From Streptacidiphilus jiangxiensis (GTDB lineage Bacteria; Actinomycetota; Actinomycetes; Streptomycetales; Streptomycetaceae), in NCBI RefSeq assembly GCF_900109465.1, contig NZ_FOAZ01000037.1, forward strand, positions 1 through 50,567: a DNA stretch of 50,567 bases, in the 5' to 3' direction. Numbering within the stretch: the first letter of the stretch is position 1; the number at the start of each line of letters is the position of its first letter. Positions 24,050 to 31,972 of this stretch are shown here, in pieces. A program made the position numbers and the translations under genes. Below the pieces are notes generated by a model that searched no databases, was not told the origin of the DNA, and was given only the letters and a program-made list of their open reading frames with translations.

Positions 24050-24113
24050 CACCGCCCTGTGGACAATCTCGTCAGGACATCGTCACAGGTCCGTCACCAT
24101 CGCTGACAAGACG

Positions 24114-25655
24114 TCAGGACCCTTGCGTCTGGGCGGCCGCGTCCTCGGTGAGCGAGGGGCCGGTCGGCACCAGCTGGACCCAACCCTGCGGAACCGGAAC
24201 GGGGTTGACCTGTCCGTAGCCCAACCGCGCGGCAGGCGTGTCACTCTGGCCCGAGCCGGCCCCGGCGCCCGCCTGGCCCGCCTGACCGGACTGGCCCGCC
24301 GCCGAGCCACCGCTCGCGCCCGCGCCGGGGTTTCCGTCGCTGTTCATCTGCAACGGGTAGCGCAGCCCGGTGTCGGTGAGCAGGTAGACCTTGCCGCCAC
24401 CGCCTGCCGTACCGCTGACGGCCTGGAGCAGCAGACCCGTGCCGGGCGTCACGTACACCCCGGCGGTCCCCGACGCCTGAGCCCCGCTCACCGGATAGTC
24501 CTGGCCGAGCCAGACGCCGAGCTGCGGGCCCTTCTGCCCCATCGTGCCGCCGTAGACCGCACAGGCCGCCATCGGGCCGTTCGCGACACCGGTGTTCGCC
24601 TGCGAGACCTGCGAGGTGGGCCAGTCGAGGTCGGCCGCGAAGGGCGCCACCATGTTGGAGTCGAGCAGCTTGAACTGGTTGGCGTCGTACTCGGAGTCGG
24701 AGCCGTGCATCGCCTCCACCAGACGACGGGCGAAGTCCGAGATGCGGTGCGGGCCGTCCGCCAGCAGCACGTAGTGCAGCGTCGTGCCGTTGTCGGTGAC
24801 CTTGAGCAGGTCGCCGATCCGGTACTGGTTGCCCGCCAGGTCCGAGCCGGCGTACAGGTGCCCGAAGCCAGGCAGCAGCGCGTGCGGCAGGGCGATCGGG
24901 CTGCCCTCGGTGAACGCCTTCAGCCACTGCGTGCCGACCTGCTGCGGCATGCCGACCGAGACGCCGAAGGCCGCCGTGGCCAGCAGTCGGCCGTCCTTGT
25001 CGTTCTTGTCCGGCAGCAGCTGGTGGTAGACGCCCGAGGAGTCCACCAGGTAGGTGGCGCCGTCCGGCGTCCGCACGTGCAGCGCCGCCGTCGACGGCAG
25101 CAGGTGCGCCGAGGACACCGGGCCGGCCTGGCTGCCGCCCAGCACGAACAGGCGCTGGTCGACGCCGACGGTCAGGTCCGCGCTCGAACGGTCGCACGCC
25201 GCCCAGGTCTTGGCCGCACCCGCGTCCGTCGCCGAGGGCAGGCTGTCCGGCGCGTAGGGGATGCCGACCGTCGGCCCGTGCACCACCGAGGGCGAGTTGA
25301 GCGCCGAGTCGTCGATGTACTCCACGCCGGAGCCGTTGCTCAGCAACAGCCGCGCCGAGGACATGTTCAGCACTGGGTGCAGCTGGCCGCCGAGCATCAC
25401 GTAACGGGTCGTCGTCTCCTTGTCGACGATGACCGCGTTCGCCTTCTGCCAGTCCTTGGGCGCCGAGGGCCGCAGCATGCCGTAGGCGCCGAAACCCGCC
25501 ACCGCGACGGCTCCCAGCACCAGGCTCGGCATGATCGCCCGCACCGCCCGGGGCGCGTCCTCGACGCTCCCGCCGCCCATCGGCCGCAGGAACGCGGCCA
25601 CTGTGCGCTTGCGTGCGAACGTGTAGGCGCTGAGCTCATCTCGGCGTGAAGCCAT
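24114..25655 (-). CDS. eccB: Type VII secretion protein EccB
   Basis: EccB is the ESX component with one membrane helix and a large extracytoplasmic domain. The N-terminus MASRRDELSAYTFARKR is nearly invariant in the family. One transmembrane segment lies at about 41-60 (IMPSLVLGAVAVAGFGAYGM), followed by the large R1-R4 repeat domain. The conserved Cys pair (AACDRS and AACAVY) should form the disulfide. A Gly/Ala/Gln-rich linker precedes the last 40 residues. The length is 513 residues. The frame runs upstream to 25883, but the family start and GGGGAGAG ribosome site fix ATG 25655. It is divergent from eccE. Confidence 0.96.
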   Translation of the reverse strand: MASRRDELSAYTFARKRTVAAFLRPMGGGSVEDAPRAVRAIMPSLVLGAVAVAGFGAYGMLRPSAPKDWQKANAVIVDKETTTRYVMLGGQLHPVLNMSSARLLLSNGSGVEYIDDSALNSPSVVHGPTVGIPYAPDSLPSATDAGAAKTWAACDRSSADLTVGVDQRLFVLGGSQAGPVSSAHLLPSTAALHVRTPDGATYLVDSSGVYHQLLPDKNDKDGRLLATAAFGVSVGMPQQVGTQWLKAFTEGSPIALPHALLPGFGHLYAGSDLAGNQYRIGDLLKVTDNGTTLHYVLLADGPHRISDFARRLVEAMHGSDSEYDANQFKLLDSNMVAPFAADLDWPTSQVSQANTGVANGPMAACAVYGGTMGQKGPQLGVWLGQDYPVSGAQASGTAGVYVTPGTGLLLQAVSGTAGGGGKVYLLTDTGLRYPLQMNSDGNPGAGASGGSAAGQSGQAGQAGAGAGSGQSDTPAARLGYGQVNPVPVPQGWVQLVPTGPSLTEDAAAQTQGS

Positions 25656-25849
25656 CCCGCTGCTCTCCCCCGTCCTCGGAACCTCGACGTACTCCCGGGC
25701 ACGGCCCCACGGGCACCGCGCGCGTGCAGCTACGTACGGTACGGGTACCGTGTTGCGCTCAGCCAACCGGACCCAGGTTTGGCTTCGGAGCGCTTTTCCG
25801 GAAAGCTGCCTTCGCGACACAGCTGACGACTCGAAGGGGTGCTCGGGGG
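25656..25849. promoter_or_regulatory. Divergent eccB / eccE control region with 16-bp palindrome
   Basis: The 194-base gap between the two divergent secretion genes contains a perfect inverted repeat ACGGTAC-GG-GTACCGT at 25736-25751, almost central. A weaker one (GCCAACC/GGTTTGGC) lies about 20 bases to its right. A regulator bound here could control both halves of the secretion locus. No clear -35/-10 pair was found. Confidence 0.5.
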
Positions 25850-27247
25850 ATGCCCAGTCAGACCGCCACGCGCCACGCGCCACCGGCGCCCACCGGATCG
25901 CGGCGCGGCCGGGACAGCGGCAGCGCGAACGGGAACGGGAACGGCACGAAGAACGCGCGGAGCGCCTCCGCGCCGAGCAGCGCCACCCCTCGGGTCCGCC
26001 CGCGGCCGGGGCTGCTCGGGCCGGTGCGGCTGACCCACGTGATCCTCGTCGAGGCCATCGCCGCCGCCCTGCTGCTCGGCTGGGCCCACGGCCGAACCGC
26101 CCTCGTCGGCGGCGGTGTCGTCGGCGTCCTGCTGCTGATCCCCGTGCTGCTGCGGTTCGGTGGCCTCACCGTGGTCGACATGCTGCGCGCCCGCGCGGCC
26201 TTCCGCCGTCGTGCCCGCCGTGCCGCGCTCGCCCCGCAGGGCGCCGACGTCGACCCGGCGCTGGCACCGGTGCTGGAGTGCGAGCCCGCCCTGCGCGTCG
26301 TCCCGCACACCGTCGAGGCCGACGGCGGCAGCAGCACCGCCCGCCGCGAGCGCCGCGAGATCGGCATGGTCGGCGACGGCACCTTCCTCAGCGCGCTGAT
26401 CCAGGTCGAGGCGCCGGACCGCCCGCTGCGCCCGCAGGCCGACGCGTTCCCGCTGCCGCTGCACCTGCTCGCCGACGGCCTGCGCGCGGACGACGTCGTG
26501 CTCGACTCCGTCCAACTCCTCCAGTACGCGCAGCCCGCGCCCGCCCCGCACCTGCCCGAGACGGCCCTGGCCGCCCGCGCCTACCGCGAGCTCCCGGACG
26601 GCGCCACCACCCCCGCCCTGCGGCTGACCTGGGTCGCCGTCCGGCTCGACCCGGAGCTGTGCCGCAGCGCGGTCGCCGCGCGCGGCGGCGGCGAGGCGGG
26701 CGCCCGCAAGGCGCTGCAGCGCGGCGTCGACCAGCTGGCCTCCCGGTTGATGCAGGAGGGCCTGCGCGCCACCGTGCTCGACGCGAGCCAGGTCACCGCC
26801 GCGATCGGCACCGCCACCTGCCCCAACCCCGTCGCCGTCACCCACGGCCGCGGCGGCGCCGGCACCGCGGCGTCCGGCGCGGGCACGGCCCCGCGCCGCA
26901 GCGCGGAGACCGCCAAGGCCTGGAAGTGCGACGACCGTTGGCACCGCAGCTACTGGATCGGCCGCTGGCCCTCGCTGGGCGCGGACAGCACCGCGCAGCT
27001 GGTCCACCTGCTCACCAACACGCCCGCCCTGGGCAGTTGCTTCTCCCTCACGCTGCGCCCCGCGGGTGCCGGGGCGGTCTCGCTCACCGGCCACGTCCGG
27101 GTGACCGTCCGCGGCGAGAGCGAACTCGCCACGACCGGCCGCCAGTTGGAGACCCGCGCGCGCAGTGCCGGGATCTCGCTGGTCGGACTCGACTTGGAAC
27201 AGGTACCGGGCGTCCTCGCGACGCTGCCGCTCGGGGGGACTCGCTGA
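25850..27247 (+). CDS. eccE: Type VII secretion protein EccE
   Basis: EccE lies at the outer rim of the ESX membrane complex. The 465-residue protein has a disordered N-terminus rich in Arg, Ser and Asn. Two adjacent membrane helices follow (about 63-105: HVILVEAIAAALLLGWAHGR, then GVVGVLLLIPVLLRFGGL). The soluble domain contains the family-like HRSYWIGRWPSLG. ATG 25850 follows AAGGGG at ten bases. Its stop overlaps the next start (TGATG), so the two are translationally coupled. The assignment rests on topology, family-like motifs and location, and is a little weaker than for the other Ecc genes. Confidence 0.85.
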   Translation: MPSQTATRHAPPAPTGSRRGRDSGSANGNGNGTKNARSASAPSSATPRVRPRPGLLGPVRLTHVILVEAIAAALLLGWAHGRTALVGGGVVGVLLLIPVLLRFGGLTVVDMLRARAAFRRRARRAALAPQGADVDPALAPVLECEPALRVVPHTVEADGGSSTARRERREIGMVGDGTFLSALIQVEAPDRPLRPQADAFPLPLHLLADGLRADDVVLDSVQLLQYAQPAPAPHLPETALAARAYRELPDGATTPALRLTWVAVRLDPELCRSAVAARGGGEAGARKALQRGVDQLASRLMQEGLRATVLDASQVTAAIGTATCPNPVAVTHGRGGAGTAASGAGTAPRRSAETAKAWKCDDRWHRSYWIGRWPSLGADSTAQLVHLLTNTPALGSCFSLTLRPAGAGAVSLTGHVRVTVRGESELATTGRQLETRARSAGISLVGLDLEQVPGVLATLPLGGTR

Positions 27248-28017
27248 TGGCCATCTCCACGCCCCGCAACCCCGCGTCCGCGGGCCAGGGCGGCACCGGC
27301 GCGGGCCTGCTCGGCCGCGCCCTGGCCGGCTTCGGCCTGCCCGGCCCGCGTCGCGAGCAGCACGTGCTGACCGCCGAGCAGCTCGGCGCGGTCTCCCTGC
27401 CCGTCGGCGGCGACGGTGTCGTGGTCGGCCTCGAGGGTGACGGCAAGCCGGCCGTCCTCGGCCTGTTCCGGCCGCGCCCGTACCACGTCGTCCTGGTCGG
27501 CGGCGTCTGGACGGCCCAGCTGATCGCGCTGCGCGCCGCCGCGACCGGCGCCCGCGTCGCCGTCGAGACCGGCCGCGGCCAGGCCTGGGGCCCCGTCGCC
27601 CAGGCCGCGGGCGGCGGCCAGCCGTGCATGACCGTGCACGCTCTCGGCCGGCTGGGTCCGCAGGGCGCCTCCGTGGCCGGCCCCGTCCTGGTCATCCGCG
27701 ACGCGGGCCCCCGCCCCGCCCGCACCCGCCTCTCGGCTGCGCCGTGGCAGGCGATGCTGACCCTCCTCCCCTACCTGGCGGACGGCGCGGAGCGCCTCCT
27801 CTCCCAGGCGGACCTGGTCGGCGTGCAGCGTGTGGCGCCGCAGGAGGCGTCGCAGATCGCCCACGTCCTCGACCTGCCCGCGCAGGAGGCGGCCGCGCTC
27901 CCCAACCTCGGCGACGGCGTCACCCTGTGGACCAACCGCCGCTCCCGCGCCTTCGTCCAGGGCGGCCCCACCTCCTCCGAGGCCCAGGTCCTCGGCCAGG
28001 CCCGGCGCGTGGACTAG
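27247..28017 (+). CDS. Conserved ESX-locus protein of unknown function
   Basis: This 256-residue soluble protein has no signal peptide or membrane helix. The start ATG overlaps the eccE stop by one base (TGATG), so the two are made together. The segment YHVVLVGGVWTAQLIALRAA followed by a VAVET strand has the beta-alpha-beta pattern of a nucleotide-binding or degenerate P-loop fold, but no Walker motif. I do not recognise a named family. Coupling to eccE suggests an accessory cytoplasmic role in secretion. Its stop codon lies within the left arm of the long palindromic element that follows. Confidence 0.85.
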   Translation: MAISTPRNPASAGQGGTGAGLLGRALAGFGLPGPRREQHVLTAEQLGAVSLPVGGDGVVVGLEGDGKPAVLGLFRPRPYHVVLVGGVWTAQLIALRAAATGARVAVETGRGQAWGPVAQAAGGGQPCMTVHALGRLGPQGASVAGPVLVIRDAGPRPARTRLSAAPWQAMLTLLPYLADGAERLLSQADLVGVQRVAPQEASQIAHVLDLPAQEAAALPNLGDGVTLWTNRRSRAFVQGGPTSSEAQVLGQARRVD

Positions 28018-28178
28018 GCCCTGCCCGGAGGGCCTTCTCGGATCAGCCCGGGTTGTCTGGGGCGTGCGATCGCAAGGCGGCGGAACGCCCTCGTACTGGA
28101 TGTACTTGGGTGTTTCGCCAACGCAGCGAGCGTGCGCGCCAGGCAAGCCGGGCCCGGGAAGGCCCTCCGGGCAGGGCC
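28017..28178. repeat. 162-bp palindromic element with 21-bp perfect inverted ends
   Basis: Positions 28017-28037 and 28158-28178 are perfect 21-bp inverted repeats. The interior also folds back, for example CCCGG-TTGTCTGG with its near-complement in CCAGGCAAGCCGGG. The tip is GTAC-TGGAT-GTAC (28093-28105), at the centre of the element. The whole unit can form one long hairpin or cruciform. It has no coding capacity. It resembles dispersed Streptomyces intergenic repeats (MITE- or REP-like) and could also act as a terminator between the unknown gene and the ParA-like gene. Confidence 0.85.
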
Positions 28179-28270
28179 GGGGAGTTGGCGGGCCCCGGGG
28201 GCGGGGCTCCCGGGGGGTCGGGACCGGCGGCTAGTCTGAGAGTCCCGAGGCGAACGAGAGGCGAGTAACT

Positions 28271-30895
28271 GTGACGAGCGATCGCGACGACGTCTACGTC
28301 GGCGACCAGGCGCCGGACGAGGACGAGGAGTGGTCGGACGCACCTGACTACACGCCTCCCGCCTGGTACATGCAGAACGCCCCCCAGGTGGGTGGACAGG
28401 CCCCGCCGGGTGTCCCCCATCAGGGCGGCTACGCCCCCGGGCCGCCACCGCCCGCGGGTGAACCCGGTGCGCACCCGCAGCCGTTCACGCCCCCGGTGGC
28501 CCCGCCGCAGCTGAGCGGCGCCCCGGCCTTCCCGCCACCGGGCGCTCCGGCCTTCCCGGCACCGGAGGCCGCCGCAACGCCCGCGTTCCCGCCGCCCGGC
28601 GCTCCCGCCTTCCCGCCACCGGGCGCCCCCGCGTTCCCGGCACCCGAGGCCGCCGCGACGCCCGCGTTCCCGGCACCGGGCGCCCCCGCGTTCCCCGCAC
28701 CGGCAGCCGCCGCGACGCCCGGCGAGCCCGCTGGTGCCCAGCCTGCACCCAGCCCGGCGTTCGGCACGGAGCCAGAGGCCGCCGCGTCGCCGGCCGAGGG
28801 CCCGGCCCAGAGCGACACCGCCTTCCCGAGCGCGCCCGTTCCCGGCGCGGGGAGCGCGGCCCCCGCCGCCTTCCCGCCGCCCGGCGCGCCCGCGTTCCCG
28901 GCCGCCGCGGACGCCCCCGAGCCCGGCGCGCCGGCGTTCCCCGGGACCCCTGCGCCGTCCGACGTGGCTGCACCCGTCGCCTTCCCGGCGGCTCCGGTCA
29001 CTCCTGCCGAGGGCGGCGCTCCCGCGCCCTTCCCCGCGCCCGGCGGCGAGGCACTGCCCGCCTTCCCGGCCGCCGCTGACGGCCCGGAACCCTTCCCGGC
29101 CTCCGGCACCCCGGTCGAGGGCACGGCACCGCCCGCGTTCCCCGCACCCTTCCCCGCCCCGGGCAACCCGGCCGACGGTGGCGCTCCCGCGCCGTTCCCC
29201 GGGACCGGTGCGCCCACCGACGGGCCGGCACCCGCCTTCCCCTCGCCCGCCGAGGCCGCGTTCCCCGCGCCGTTCCCCGCCCCCGGCAACCCGGCCGACG
29301 GTGGCGCTCCCGCCTTCCCCGCGCCCACCGACGGCCCCGCGCCCGTGCCCTTCCCGGCACCCGGCGCCCCCGCCGAGGGCGCGGCACCGCCCGCGTTCCC
29401 CGCACCCGCTGCGCCCGGTGGCGGCGTCGCTCCGGCGATCTACCCCGGGGCCGAGCAGGGGGCCGTGCCCGCGCCGTTCCCGGCGCCCGGCGCGCCCGCG
29501 CCGTTCGTGCAGCCCGGGGTTCCGGGGATGCCCGGGCAGCAGCAGACGCCGCCGGGATACCCCGCGCCCGGACCGGCCCCGTACCCGGACCCCGCCGCGC
29601 CGTACGGCGACCAGCAGCAGGCGTACCGGCCGGCCACGCCGGCCGGCGTGCCGCCGCAGCAGGCGGATCCCGCCGCGCCCGGCGGGGCGAACCCGTGGGC
29701 CGCGCCGCCGCAGGCGCAGGGTTGGGGCGGCGGTCCCACGGGGCCCGGCGGGCCCGTCGCGCAGGGGGCCCCGCTGGGGTACACCGCCGCGGTGGAGCTG
29801 TCCTCGGACCGGCTGCTGAAGAACCAGCCGCCGGAGCGCCGTCCGGGCGGGCCCCGGTTCCGGCTGGGCGGCAAGGCCGCCGAGGCGAACCGGGCGCAGC
29901 AGCTGGCCGTGATCCGTACGCCGGTGATGACCAGCTACAAGATCGCCGTCATCAGCCTCAAGGGCGGCGTCGGCAAGACGACCACGACGACCGCGCTCGG
30001 CTCGACGCTCGCGAGCGAGCGTCAGGACAAGGTCATCGCGATCGACGCCAACCCGGACGCGGGCACCCTGGGCCGACGCGTGCGGCGCGAGACCAGCGCG
30101 ACCATCCGCGACCTGGTCACCGCGATCCCGCACCTGCGCAGCTACATGGACGTGCGCCGGTACACCTCGCAGGCGACGAGCGGCCTGGAGATCCTGGCCA
30201 ACGACGTCGACCCGGCCGTCTCGACGACCTTCAACGACGAGGACTACCGCCGCGTCATCGGCTTCCTGGGGCAGCAGTACCCGATCATCCTGACGGACTC
30301 GGGCACCGGCCTCCTCTACAGCGCCATGCGCGGCGTGCTGGACCTGGCCGACCAGCTGATCGTCGTCTCCACGCCCAGCGTGGACGGCGCCAGCAGCGCG
30401 AGCACCACGCTCGACTGGCTGACCGCGCACGGCTATGCGGACCTGGTCCAGCGCAGCATCACGGTCGTCTCGGGGGTCCGCGAGACCTCGAAGATGATCA
30501 AGGTGGACGACATCGTCGCGCACTTCCAGACCCGCTGCCGCGGCGTCGTGGTCGTGCCCTTCGACGAGCACCTGGCCGCGGGCGCGGAGGTCGACCTCAA
30601 CCGGATGAAGCCGAAGACCCGCGAGGCCTACTTCCATCTGGCGGCCATGGTCGCCGCGGACTTCTCCCGGATCCAGCCGCAGCCCATCGGCTGGCAGCAG
30701 CCGGGCCAGCCCGGCCAGCCGCCGCAGCCCGGCGTGCCTCCGCAGGCCTACGACCCGCGCCAGCAGTACCAGGCGCCGCCCGCCTACCCGGCCGCGCCGC
30801 CCGCGTACCCGCAGCAGCCGCCGCAGCAGCCGGGCCAGCAGCCGTACGACCCGCGCCAGCAGTGGGGCTACGGCTACCCGCCGCCGCAGCAGTAG
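28271..30895 (+). CDS. Proline-rich ParA/MinD-like ATPase of the ESX locus (EspI-like)
   Basis: The 874-residue protein has three parts. An acidic N-terminus is followed by about 450 residues of Pro/Ala-rich repeats built on AFPxPGAP units (about 75-480). Then comes a SIMIBI ATPase domain with deviant Walker A KGGVGKTT (564-571) and IDANPDAGTLGRRV. A Pro/Gln-rich tail follows (from about 805). This layout matches mycobacterial EspI and the SCO5717-type proteins of Streptomyces ESX loci. It probably acts in the cytoplasm on the secretion machine or its positioning. GTG 28271 follows GAGAGG at nine bases. A perfect hairpin ends the gene. Confidence 0.9.
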   Translation: MTSDRDDVYVGDQAPDEDEEWSDAPDYTPPAWYMQNAPQVGGQAPPGVPHQGGYAPGPPPPAGEPGAHPQPFTPPVAPPQLSGAPAFPPPGAPAFPAPEAAATPAFPPPGAPAFPPPGAPAFPAPEAAATPAFPAPGAPAFPAPAAAATPGEPAGAQPAPSPAFGTEPEAAASPAEGPAQSDTAFPSAPVPGAGSAAPAAFPPPGAPAFPAAADAPEPGAPAFPGTPAPSDVAAPVAFPAAPVTPAEGGAPAPFPAPGGEALPAFPAAADGPEPFPASGTPVEGTAPPAFPAPFPAPGNPADGGAPAPFPGTGAPTDGPAPAFPSPAEAAFPAPFPAPGNPADGGAPAFPAPTDGPAPVPFPAPGAPAEGAAPPAFPAPAAPGGGVAPAIYPGAEQGAVPAPFPAPGAPAPFVQPGVPGMPGQQQTPPGYPAPGPAPYPDPAAPYGDQQQAYRPATPAGVPPQQADPAAPGGANPWAAPPQAQGWGGGPTGPGGPVAQGAPLGYTAAVELSSDRLLKNQPPERRPGGPRFRLGGKAAEANRAQQLAVIRTPVMTSYKIAVISLKGGVGKTTTTTALGSTLASERQDKVIAIDANPDAGTLGRRVRRETSATIRDLVTAIPHLRSYMDVRRYTSQATSGLEILANDVDPAVSTTFNDEDYRRVIGFLGQQYPIILTDSGTGLLYSAMRGVLDLADQLIVVSTPSVDGASSASTTLDWLTAHGYADLVQRSITVVSGVRETSKMIKVDDIVAHFQTRCRGVVVVPFDEHLAAGAEVDLNRMKPKTREAYFHLAAMVAADFSRIQPQPIGWQQPGQPGQPPQPGVPPQAYDPRQQYQAPPAYPAAPPAYPQQPPQQPGQQPYDPRQQWGYGYPPPQQ

Positions 30896-30908
30896 GACGG
30901 GAAGAACC

Positions 30909-30940
30909 GAGGGGCGGACCGCCGAAGCGGTCCGCCCCTC
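30909..30940 (+). terminator. Terminator between ParA-like gene and ribF
   Basis: Perfect 14-bp arms (30909-30922 with 30927-30940) enclose a CGAA tetraloop. It lies between two convergent genes and probably works in both directions. Just to its right a 15-bp near-repeat (ATGCAACGACTCAGC, ATGCGACGGCTCAGC) covers the ribF stop. Confidence 0.9.
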
Positions 30941-30970
30941 ACATCATGCAACGACTCAGCATGCGACGGC

Positions 30971-31915
30971 TCAGCCCTCGTCGGTCAGCTCGCGGGCGCG
31001 CTTGACGTCGTCGGCCATCCGGTCGAGCAGCGCGTCGATCGTGTCGAACTTCTCCATCCCGCGCAGGAACGCGAGGAAGTCCACGGCCACGTGCAGCCCG
31101 TACAGGTCCAGGCCGACGCGGTCGATCGCGTAGGCCTCGACGGTGCGCTCGGTGCCGTCGAAGGTGGGGTTGGTGCCGACCGAGATCGCGGCCGGCATCC
31201 GCTCCTGATCCACCGTCAACCACCCGGCGTAGACGCCGTCGGCGGGGATCGCGGTGTGCGGGAGGGTCTCCACGTTCGCGGTGGGGTAGCCGAGCTCGCG
31301 GCCGCGCTGCGCGCCGCGCACGACGACGCCCTCGACCTGGTGCGGACGGCCCAGCACCTCGGCGGCGCCGGTGACGTCGCCCTCGGCGACCAGGCGACGG
31401 GCCAGGGTGGAGGAGAACGGCGCGCCGTCACCGGCCCGGCCGCTGATGCGCAGGTCCAGCACCTCGACGGCGAAGTCCTGTCCCCGGCCCAGCTCGGCCA
31501 GCACCTCGACGTTGCCTGCGGCCCGGTGCCCGAAGCGGAAGTTGGGGCCCTCCACGACCAGCTGCGCGTGCAGCCGCTCGACCAGCACCTGGCGGACGAA
31601 CTCCTCCGCCGACAGTTGTGAGAACTCGGGGGTGAACGGCAGCACCAGCACCGCGTCCACGCCCAGCGCGCCCATCAGCTCGGCACGGCGGTGGTGGGGG
31701 GCGAGCAGCGGCGGGTGGCTGCCGGGGCGCACGACCTCGCTCGGATGCGGGTCGAAGGTCACCACGACGGACCGCACGCCGAGCTCACGGGCGCGGGCCA
31801 CGGCGTGGCCGATGATCAGTTGGTGGCCCTGGTGCACCCCGTCGAAGGACCCGATGGTGACGACGCTGCGTCCCCAGTCCTCCGGTACTTCCGTCAGGCC
31901 ACGCCAGCGCTGCAC
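30971..31915 (-). CDS. ribF: Bifunctional riboflavin kinase / FAD synthetase
   Basis: RibF converts riboflavin to FMN and then FAD. The N-terminal nucleotidyltransferase domain has GSFDGVHQGH (22-31), FDPHPSE and GPNFRFGHR. The C-terminal flavokinase domain begins near 185, with GRELGYPTANV and the AISVGTNPTFDG and VEAYAID strands. The 314-residue length is normal. GTG 31915 follows AGGAG at eight bases. It closes the rimP-to-ribF translation block on the minus strand, lying 57 bases after the large protease/P-loop protein, as in other streptomycetes. Confidence 0.96.
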   Translation of the reverse strand: MQRWRGLTEVPEDWGRSVVTIGSFDGVHQGHQLIIGHAVARARELGVRSVVVTFDPHPSEVVRPGSHPPLLAPHHRRAELMGALGVDAVLVLPFTPEFSQLSAEEFVRQVLVERLHAQLVVEGPNFRFGHRAAGNVEVLAELGRGQDFAVEVLDLRISGRAGDGAPFSSTLARRLVAEGDVTGAAEVLGRPHQVEGVVVRGAQRGRELGYPTANVETLPHTAIPADGVYAGWLTVDQERMPAAISVGTNPTFDGTERTVEAYAIDRVGLDLYGLHVAVDFLAFLRGMEKFDTIDALLDRMADDVKRARELTDEG

Positions 31916-31972
31916 CTTGACCGCTCCTCGTCCGTCCTGCGCGTCGCCGCAGGCACCAGTGGTTCCAACCCC

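Noticed and set aside
28043..30637. 864-codon minus-strand frame opposite the ParA-like gene
   Set aside because: Antisense of Pro/Ala repeats; the plus frame has an intact ATPase domain, ribosome site and terminator.
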